Positions 1 through 5,424 of a stretch of 12,504 nucleotides of DNA are shown here, in pieces. The stretch is from positions 1-12,504 of the forward strand of contig JAFGIC010000121.1 in NCBI GenBank assembly GCA_016929815.1, read 5' to 3'. Position numbers and translations under genes: made by a program. The first letter of the stretch is position 1. Every line of letters begins with the position of its first letter. The stretch is from Deltaproteobacteria bacterium. GTDB lineage: Bacteria; Desulfobacterota; DSM-4660; Desulfatiglandales; HGW-15. The notes under the pieces are model-generated. The model worked only from the letters and a program-made list of their open reading frames with translations. It was not told the DNA's origin and searched no databases.

Positions 1-98
1 GGAAGTGGAAAGCTCACTGGTGGGGCTCCCGGACTTCAAATCCGGTGTGCGGGGCTAGTACCCTCGCAGGTGGGTTCGATTCCCATGCACTTCCGCCA
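1..98 (+). tRNA. selC: Selenocysteine tRNA (tRNA-Sec, anticodon UCA)
   Basis: Delivers selenocysteine to in-frame UGA codons with SelB and a SECIS element. The anticodon loop (34-40, CTTCAAA) carries TCA at 36-38, on a five-pair stem 29-33/41-45. The D stem is 11-15/23-27. The extra-long variable arm pairs 48-54 with 62-68, and the T stem 70-74/82-86 holds the loop TTCGATT. The long acceptor arm pairs 1-7 with 88-94; the eighth position is G-G. The discriminator is G95 and CCA is encoded at 96-98. The variable arm, the UCA anticodon and the close match in layout to the E. coli gene exclude a serine tRNA. The promoter lies outside the window, and I see no obvious terminator after it. Stretch 99-188 up to the convergent kinase gene holds nothing I can identify. 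Confidence 0.97.
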
Positions 99-188
99 TG
101 ATTTTACCGTTGTTAGGGACAAAACAGATATGGGTCCTCTTTGAGCGGTCTTTACGGGTCATCCTCTGCACACAGATGGAAATCAATC

Positions 189-2609
189 TTAGCCGATAAC
201 CTTAGCAACCACCTGGCTCAATGTCTCGATTCCATATGGCTTTGGTATCACCGCCATAAATCCAAACTTTTTATATTCAGCCATCGCCGCATCCGTGGAA
301 TAGCCGCTGGAAACTAATGCCTTCACATCAGGATCAATCTCTTTCAATTTCTTCAGCGCTTCAACACCCCCCATGCCTCCCGGCACGGTCAGGTCAAAGA
401 TCACCGCCTTGAATGGGTTTCCTCGGCTTTTAGCCAGGGTATATTGCTCAATCGCTTCCATGCCATCAGCCGCTTGATTAACTTGGTAGCCCAATCTTTC
501 CAGCATCTTTGTGCCTATCTCAAGGATCATTTCGTCGTCATCCATCAATAGGATTCGACCAAGTCCTGAAACCACTTCATCTTTCTGCTCCTTTTTGGTT
601 TGCGGCTCTTGGTTCGAAGCGGGTAAGTATATGGTGAAGGTAGTACCTTTACCATGTACTGATTTCACTCTGAGTTCACCTCTATGCTTCTTTATTATCG
701 AGTAAACTGTCGTCAGTCCCAGACCGCTTCCCTGCTCCTTGGTTGAAAAATATGGATCGAATATCTTTGCAATCTGGTTGCTCGGAATGCCTACCCCCCA
801 GTCCTCAACCTCAATCTTTAAGTATTTTCCTGCCTGCAACAAAGGGATCTCTCCTTGTTTCAAATATACATTGAATGCCCTCAGTTCTATTCTCCCCCCA
901 TCCGGCATTGCCTGGTCGGCATTCAATATCAAGTTGTGGATTACCTGACTAACTTGACCCGGGTCTGCTGCTGCCGGCCAAAGATCCTTTGATATTTTAA
1001 AATCACAGACAGTATTTGTTCCGTGGAGAACAAATTTGGCGGATTCCGTTAAAAGCTCTTCAAGCATAATTGACTCAGTGACGGGCGACCCGCCGGTAGA
1101 AAAAGTAAGCAACTGCTTGGTTAATGCCTGTGCCTTGCCACAGGCCCCCTCTATCGCTTTCAGAAAACGATAAAGCCCTGTTCCATCCTTGGCCTCAAGC
1201 CTTGCAAGAGAGGCATTCCCAAGAATTGCAGCTATAATATTGTTGAAGTCATGTGCTATCCCGCCGGCCAAAATCCCTATGGACTCCAGCTTGCGGGAGT
1301 TTATTAGCTCCTCTTCCAGGCATTTTCTTTCGGTGATATCCTTGCATCCGCCTATCCATCGGGATGGTCTTCCTTCCTTATCAATAACAGGGATGCCCAT
1401 ATCCGTCCAGTAACGCCAGCTTCCATCCTTTCTTATGACCCTATATTCCTCGCTGAAAGGTTCGGTACTATGCCGATGTAATTCCACCGATTTAATCAGC
1501 CTGCCTCTGTCATCCGGGTGGATCAGCAGTAACCATCCGTCTGTTGTTCTTTCGATTTCCACAGGGTCGTATCCCAGCGCCCGTTTTATGTCACCGAACC
1601 ATTCCCGGGAATCATCCTGGATATTCCATTCATAAATCAGATCGTTGCTGACCTGAACCACTCTTTGAAGTCTATCTTCGGTTCTTTTTCGATCGGTTAT
1701 ATCGGTAGCCAACTCGAATCGGACATCGCGACCATCCGGCCATTTGATGATCCGATCAATGGCCAGATAATGCCTTTTCAGAAAAGGATTATAATATTCC
1801 CAACGGTAAGGCTGTCCTTTTTTTTGCAGAATAATCTTGTTGGTACAAAAATCGCAGGGAGAATCAAGCCCCTGAAACTCCCTGTAGCATATTTTTCCAC
1901 GCAAGTCTTTCCCATGCTGTTCGCTTAAATAACGGTTTACGTAGATTATCTCGTAAGTATGAGGATCGGCAACATATATGGCGTTATCAATACTGTCAAA
2001 AATAGACAGAAACTGTCTCCTCTCCCAATCAATTTTCCGTATCAGATAAACCCGCTGAATGATCATCCCGGCAAGATTGAGGTAAGTGTCTATCATGTCC
2101 TTGAGCCGCATTTTTTTACCCGCCGGCAATTGGAACATCCCACCCACAATCAGTTCTCCCTCACGAACACAAGAAACGCGGTAACAATTACCATCGGACA
2201 GAGAAGCAAAACGTTTGAGTTCGGAATCCGGAAAAATATTTACCAAACAGCCCTCATGGTCATTACAGTTGAGGACCTGTTCCTGCTTGAAACTGTCAAC
2301 AGTTTCCTTTCCAACCCTCACCGAAATTCCCGGGGTGACTGAGACCTCATCTCCCTTTTCATCTCTCCAGCAGACAGACTCCAGAACCATCACACCTTCA
2401 TCGGGGTCATAAGAGGCCAAGGCCGCGCATAATCCTTTACTGATCCTCATCAGGTTGCGGCACAGGGTAGAGAAGGTCTCCTCTGTCCCCGTTCCTTCAA
2501 CCTCCATCACAGTATCATACAGCACACGAAAGGCCTGATTCCGTTCTTCAAAGACCCTCCACGCATGATCCCTTGCCTTTTCTTGTCTGATTTTATTCTC
2601 TGTATTCAT
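189..2609 (-). CDS. Hybrid sensor histidine kinase (GAF-like/PAS/PAS/HisKA/HATPase/REC)
   Basis: Autophosphorylating sensor kinase with a fused receiver domain. It has no predicted membrane segment, so it is probably cytoplasmic. Counting from the ATG at 2609 (806 aa), the domains are: GAF-like sensor about 20-180, PAS about 196-311, PAS (PAS_3 type, 'W..IHPDDR') about 316-431, HisKA with phospho-acceptor His453 in 'GGIAHDFNN', HATPase with N-box Asn563, D603-x-G-x-G and GSGLGL at 627-632, then receiver about 685-803 with acidic D690-D692, phospho-acceptor Asp739 and Lys790. The sensor half is rich in cysteine (residues 50, 61, 80, 115, 121, 142, 147, 241, 252, 255). An in-frame TTG at 2651 would add 14 residues and overlap the transporter gene, but neither start has a strong Shine-Dalgarno. 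I prefer the ATG, 8 nt after the transporter stop. There is no DNA-binding output domain, so a separate regulator is expected elsewhere. The operon context suggests it senses a sulfur, selenium or redox signal; that is inference. Confidence 0.93.
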   Translation of the reverse strand: MNTENKIRQEKARDHAWRVFEERNQAFRVLYDTVMEVEGTGTEETFSTLCRNLMRISKGLCAALASYDPDEGVMVLESVCWRDEKGDEVSVTPGISVRVGKETVDSFKQEQVLNCNDHEGCLVNIFPDSELKRFASLSDGNCYRVSCVREGELIVGGMFQLPAGKKMRLKDMIDTYLNLAGMIIQRVYLIRKIDWERRQFLSIFDSIDNAIYVADPHTYEIIYVNRYLSEQHGKDLRGKICYREFQGLDSPCDFCTNKIILQKKGQPYRWEYYNPFLKRHYLAIDRIIKWPDGRDVRFELATDITDRKRTEDRLQRVVQVSNDLIYEWNIQDDSREWFGDIKRALGYDPVEIERTTDGWLLLIHPDDRGRLIKSVELHRHSTEPFSEEYRVIRKDGSWRYWTDMGIPVIDKEGRPSRWIGGCKDITERKCLEEELINSRKLESIGILAGGIAHDFNNIIAAILGNASLARLEAKDGTGLYRFLKAIEGACGKAQALTKQLLTFSTGGSPVTESIMLEELLTESAKFVLHGTNTVCDFKISKDLWPAAADPGQVSQVIHNLILNADQAMPDGGRIELRAFNVYLKQGEIPLLQAGKYLKIEVEDWGVGIPSNQIAKIFDPYFSTKEQGSGLGLTTVYSIIKKHRGELRVKSVHGKGTTFTIYLPASNQEPQTKKEQKDEVVSGLGRILLMDDDEMILEIGTKMLERLGYQVNQAADGMEAIEQYTLAKSRGNPFKAVIFDLTVPGGMGGVEALKKLKEIDPDVKALVSSGYSTDAAMAEYKKFGFMAVIPKPYGIETLSQVVAKVIG

Positions 2610-2617
2610 TATCTCTA

Positions 2618-3157
2618 TTATCGTTTGCGTCTTAATATCGTTGAAAGCCAAAGAACGGCCATCAGGACCAGCGCCCCAGTGACCCAGGGGGAGTCAACCC
2701 CCATCATCTCACTTAAAAGAATATTCCGGGTGTTGTAACCGTGTTCGAGCAGGGGATCAATAATGTAAACTACCAGTGCCATTCCTGGGATGAAGGAGAT
2801 AAATGCCACCACAAAGTTCAGGTTCCCTTCCCCGATTTGACGAAGGGTCCCCAGTACGCATCCTCCATTTAAAAGTATCCCGGCCCCGAAGAAGATTCCG
2901 GAAAGCACATTATAAAAACCGGCGCCCCTGAGTTCGCCTACTGGCTTGAGTCCCAGTTGAGGTGATATGTAACCGGATATCAGAAATCCGGTCGCGGTAA
3001 TAATAAAGATCACCGAAAACAGACGGCAGATACGTTTGCCTTTTCCTATAAAGATCTCTGCCAGACCATGAGAAAAACATAGACCTGCGCGCTGGACAAA
3101 ATAGCCGAAACCTATCCCGAATAAAAATCCTATCATACATAAAAGTGGGAAATTCAT
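2618..3157 (-). CDS. YeeE/YedE-family membrane protein, second half-size subunit
   Basis: A 179-residue inner-membrane protein of the YeeE/YedE (DUF395) family, whose known members move thiosulfate (E. coli YeeE/TsuA) or are linked to selenium metabolism (YedE). Visible hydrophobic segments lie near residues 4-22, 46-63, 82-98, 113-133 and 157-175. Two family signatures are present: 'GFGYFVQRAGLCFSHGL' with Cys27 and 'GAGILLNGGCVLGTLRQIGEG' with Cys100; cysteines in such loops are the substrate-contacting residues in TsuA. Full-length family proteins are about 350 aa, so this is half of a transporter. Its ATG overlaps the stop of the gene for the other half (ATGA), implying translational coupling and probable heteromeric assembly. 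The substrate cannot be decided from sequence. Confidence 0.85.
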   Translation of the reverse strand: MNFPLLCMIGFLFGIGFGYFVQRAGLCFSHGLAEIFIGKGKRICRLFSVIFIITATGFLISGYISPQLGLKPVGELRGAGFYNVLSGIFFGAGILLNGGCVLGTLRQIGEGNLNFVVAFISFIPGMALVVYIIDPLLEHGYNTRNILLSEMMGVDSPWVTGALVLMAVLWLSTILRRKR

Positions 3158-3585
3158 TTGCCGCCCCAGATTATCTTGAACATAATGTATGCCCCGATAA
3201 ATATCCCCGCAGCCGAGAGATAAGAAGACACCGAAAGCATTTCCATCCCGCTTACAAAGCTGGTTGTGCAGGTGCCAGGGGCCAGAGTGACCCCGATTCC
3301 TATTAAAATTCCTCCCAGTATGGTTCGCGGCAGATCAACCGGTCTGGGTATCCGAAGACGGAACTCCCGGCTGCTTATCGCCCCTATCATGGCGCCTGCG
3401 ATCACGCCCAGGTTAACGATAAAAGCAAAAAGAAATTTATTTTCCGTGCCTGTTATTCCGATCATAGGCAAAAAACTGCTGCCCCCGATCCAGAATTTCT
3501 TTATTGACAGGTACATAGCCACATTCAATAAAGCAAAACAGCCGACCAGGAAGGTCGGTTGCCTGAAGATTGTCTTGAAATTCAT
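3154..3585 (-). CDS. YeeE/YedE-family membrane protein, first half-size subunit
   Basis: A 143-residue membrane protein with hydrophobic stretches near residues 12-28, 52-72, 88-105 and 120-139. The motif 'GGILIGIGVTLAPGTCTTSF' (residues 91-110, Cys106) matches the G-x-G-x-x-x-x-G-x-C signature of YeeE/YedE proteins. This half lacks the N-terminal cysteine motif present in its partner. The start is supported by AGAGGT six nt before the ATG. It lies 90 nt after the TusA-like gene and overlaps the following half-transporter by four nt. Two-gene transporters of this family (PmpA/PmpB type) are known, so the split is probably natural and not a frameshift. The two proteins also do not read as one interrupted ORF, because each has its own start and RBS context. 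Confidence 0.82.
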   Translation of the reverse strand: MNFKTIFRQPTFLVGCFALLNVAMYLSIKKFWIGGSSFLPMIGITGTENKFLFAFIVNLGVIAGAMIGAISSREFRLRIPRPVDLPRTILGGILIGIGVTLAPGTCTTSFVSGMEMLSVSSYLSAAGIFIGAYIMFKIIWGGK

Positions 3586-3675
3586 AATCTACCTCTTTTT
3601 ATGGTTTACTGAACCCTCGTTTTTTCATAGGGAATGCTGAACATTTTCCTTTTTATCCGGAATTAAACCGGATTA

Positions 3676-3900
3676 CTAAGCCTTTGTGACAATAATCTCC
3701 CATGACCGGCCTGACGCAATTATGTTGACTGAAATGCCCGGAATTTCTTCCAGTTCCTCCGGGACCGATTTTATTGCCAGGGGGTCATCGACGAAAAATT
3801 TCAGGGTCTCGCCGCTTTTCATCATATCTACTTCCCGAACGATATGCATCACAGGAAAAGGGCAAATTTTACCCTCAAGATTGATTTCATTTTCATTCAT
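3676..3900 (-). CDS. TusA/SirA/YeeD-like sulfur-carrier protein (CPxP)
   Basis: A 74-residue soluble protein with the family hallmark 'KICPFP': Cys13 followed by P-x-P near the N-terminus, then a beta-alpha-beta fold pattern. Members carry sulfur as a persulfide on this cysteine (TusA), assist thiosulfate uptake by YeeE (YeeD/TsuB), or are found with selenium genes (YedF). The length matches the family. The start follows GGAAGGA at 3905-3911 with a short four-nt gap to ATG. It is the first gene of the unit running into the two YeeE/YedE halves, so the likely role is to accept or hand on the imported sulfur (or selenium) atom at the inner face of the membrane. Which element is carried is not visible in the sequence. 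Confidence 0.88.
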   Translation of the reverse strand: MNENEINLEGKICPFPVMHIVREVDMMKSGETLKFFVDDPLAIKSVPEELEEIPGISVNIIASGRSWEIIVTKA

Positions 3901-4075
3901 AGCATCCTTCCCGATTTATTTCTTTAAATAACTTCCGGTAGAACTCAGCTTAGGCTTATTGTCCAACTGCACTTAGACATTAATTCACCAAAACCTTATT
4001 CTAATTGAACATCATAAGAGGGTCCGCGGTTATTTCTAGGGTTAAAGGCATATTAAAGTGATGAAAAAAATTTTG
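3901..4075 (-). promoter_or_regulatory. Long untranslated leader of the TusA/YeeE operon, with an imperfect dyad
   Basis: No gene is visible here. The predicted leader is long for a bacterial operon. It contains an imperfect dyad at 3960-3979 (arms TGTCCAA and TTAGACA, one mismatch, six-nt centre CTGCAC). A CCAAAA/TTTTGG pair (4071-4076 with 3988-3993) could close a large loop. The RBS GGAAGGA is at 3905-3911. I do not recognise a known riboswitch. A protein operator or a structured RNA element are both possible. Confidence 0.35.
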
Positions 4076-4081
4076 GTATAG

Positions 4082-4110
4082 ATTATAAGCAATCAGTCCT
4101 TTTATTTCAA
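4082..4110 (-). promoter_or_regulatory. Sigma70-type promoter of the TusA/YeeE/kinase operon
   Basis: On the minus strand, -35 TTGAAA (4110-4105), a 17-nt spacer and -10 TATAAT (4087-4082). This is five of six and six of six to consensus. The predicted start of transcription is near 4075, between the dehydrogenase stop codon and the TusA-like gene, leaving a leader of about 175 nt. Confidence 0.72.
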
Positions 4111-4155
4111 GTAAAATTTGAGTAAATTATGTAAAGAATACAAGCCTCTATGTCT

Positions 4156-5178
4156 TCATGGCTTCAGGAGAACCTTTATACACCCCCCTTCCCTCTTTTC
4201 AAACACATCATAGGCATTTAGCGCCTCTGATAAGGGAAATGTGTGTGTTATGATGGACCGCACTGACAGCCTGCCGTGTGCTATCATATTGATCAGTTCT
4301 TCAACATGATTCTGATCCCCATAACCCATGGTGAGAGTGAACATGTCATAGAATCTTTTTCTAAGATCAAAAAGAAGGGGTTTATCGATAAGCCCTAATA
4401 TAGAGGCCTTCCCGCCGCGCCTTGTGGATCTGATACATGCAGTAATTGTTGCTTCACTCCCTGCCGCCTCTATGCCTGCGTCAACGCCGATACCGTTTGT
4501 CAGTTCCCTGATTTTTTTAACCGGGTCTTCTTTTGATGCATTGACAGTGACTGCCCCGAAACGTCCGGCCATATCAAGTCTGTAATCCAGGATATCTACT
4601 GCTATTACAAGGCCTGCGCCGAATAGAGGCGCACATGCAACCGCACACAGTCCTACAGGCCCTGCCCCGAAAACGGAAACAGTGTCGCCTAATCCTACGT
4701 CATTTTTTAAAAGACCTGACATGCCTGTGGACAGGATATCCCCGGCAAATATCACGTCTTCATCCTCCATGTTGTCCGGTATTTTCACAAGTGTATTTTC
4801 TGCAAAGGGTATGCGGGCATACTCGGCCTGTACGCCCTGTGTGCCCAGGACACCGAATATTCCCCCATTGACACACAGTGACTGCTGCCTGTGTCTGCAG
4901 TAATAGCACTGTCCGCAGCTGTATGCAGGGCGGCCTGCAACCCTGTCTCCTTTTTTAAGGCCACGGACACCCGCACCTGTATCAACAACAATTCCGCAGT
5001 ATTCATGGCCTATTATCTTGCCCGGGTCCTGATTGCCGATATATTTAGTGTGTATATCAGACCCACATATGCTGCACGTGGTAACTTTAATAACAACATC
5101 ATCAGCCTTCTCGATTCGCGGCTCAGGTGCATACATAAGTGAAATATCATTTTTACCTTTAAATATTACTGCTTTCAT
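4156..5178 (-). CDS. Zinc-dependent medium-chain alcohol/polyol dehydrogenase
   Basis: A 340-residue cytoplasmic oxidoreductase that should interconvert an alcohol and an aldehyde or ketone using NAD(H). The catalytic-zinc region is 'CSICGSD' (Cys38) and 'GHEYCG' (His58, Glu59). The structural-zinc lobe has Cys88, Cys91, Cys94 and Cys102 in 'SCGQCYYC...C'. The Rossmann motif is GAGPVG at 171-176, followed by Asp195 in 'VIAVDI', which usually favours NAD over NADP. Length and domain order are normal for the threonine/butanediol/sorbitol dehydrogenase branch, but the substrate is not predictable. The start follows a modest AGGG nine nt upstream. It lies 246 nt after the flavoprotein gene with hairpins and its own candidate promoter between them, so it is probably a separate transcript. 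The stop TGA is followed by only 17 sense codons without recognisable content, so readthrough is not suggested. Confidence 0.9.
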   Translation of the reverse strand: MKAVIFKGKNDISLMYAPEPRIEKADDVVIKVTTCSICGSDIHTKYIGNQDPGKIIGHEYCGIVVDTGAGVRGLKKGDRVAGRPAYSCGQCYYCRHRQQSLCVNGGIFGVLGTQGVQAEYARIPFAENTLVKIPDNMEDEDVIFAGDILSTGMSGLLKNDVGLGDTVSVFGAGPVGLCAVACAPLFGAGLVIAVDILDYRLDMAGRFGAVTVNASKEDPVKKIRELTNGIGVDAGIEAAGSEATITACIRSTRRGGKASILGLIDKPLLFDLRKRFYDMFTLTMGYGDQNHVEELINMIAHGRLSVRSIITHTFPLSEALNAYDVFEKREGGCIKVLLKP

Positions 5179-5195
5179 TCTGATGCCCTAACTAA

Positions 5196-5227
5196 AAAAG
5201 CCTGACAATCTTATTGATCAGGCTTTT
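5196..5227 (-). terminator. Terminator-shaped hairpin just ahead of the dehydrogenase gene
   Basis: Ten-bp stem AAAAGCCTGA/TCAGGCTTTT around a 12-nt loop, followed on the minus strand by a run of six T. It ends about 15 nt before the dehydrogenase ATG and directly before its RBS. It may stop leftward transcription arriving from the flavoprotein gene or attenuate the dehydrogenase transcript itself. The A-tract on the other side makes it potentially bidirectional. Confidence 0.65.
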
Positions 5228-5234
5228 ATTTTGA

Positions 5235-5263
5235 ATTATAAAACCAATGACAAAGTAACAGTA
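5235..5263 (-). promoter_or_regulatory. Candidate promoter of the dehydrogenase gene
   Basis: A perfect -10 TATAAT lies on the minus strand at 5240-5235, but the hexamer 17 nt upstream (TACTGT, 5263-5258) is a poor -35. An alternative pairing is TTGTCA (5253-5248) with AATAAA 17 nt further on. With the first choice, transcription would start near 5228, right at the base of the 5196-5227 hairpin. Confidence 0.4.
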
Positions 5264-5308
5264 TAAATTTTTCATAATTAAGATATGAGATCTATTCATT
5301 AAAAAATA

Positions 5309-5387
5309 TTTTCGTCACCCCGGCGAAAGCCGGGGTCCATAAACATCAAGAGAACTGGATTCCGGCTTTCGCCGGAATGACGAAAAG
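5309..5387. repeat. Inverted pair of GAAA-tetraloop repeat units, also a likely 3' terminator of the flavoprotein gene
   Basis: Two inverted copies of a roughly 30-nt unit: 5309-5339 on the plus strand and 5356-5386 on the minus strand, beginning TTTTCGTCA and ending TCCA, separated by 16 nt. Each unit contains its own hairpin: CCCCGGC-GAAA-GCCGGGG (5318-5335) and, in the second, TTCCGGC-GAAA-GCCGGAA (5360-5377 read on the minus strand). The two units also pair with each other over about 31 positions with two mismatches and two G-U pairs. On the minus strand the structure is followed by TATTTTTT, so it can act as an intrinsic terminator for the flavoprotein gene that stops at 5425. Units of this kind are dispersed in many proteobacterial genomes. 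Confidence 0.85.
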
Positions 5388-5424
5388 AACTTTAATAATT
5401 ACTTAACGCCCGATTTTCAGTGAA

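Noticed and set aside
1..188. selC as an integration site for a genomic island or phage.
   Set aside because: tRNA-Sec genes are classic attachment sites, but no integrase lies downstream, no direct repeat of the tRNA 3' end was seen, and the adjacent genes look like ordinary chromosomal genes.
3654..3675. Hairpin ATCCGG/CCGGAT just after the TusA-like stop as a terminator.
   Set aside because: The stem is only six bp and is followed on the minus strand by A residues instead of T, so the transcript most likely continues into the transporter genes.
4105..4158. TGA stop of the dehydrogenase as a selenocysteine codon, prompted by the nearby tRNA-Sec.
   Set aside because: Reading on gives only 17 codons without a recognisable motif, the protein already has normal family length and end, and its zinc ligands are all present as ordinary Cys/His/Glu.
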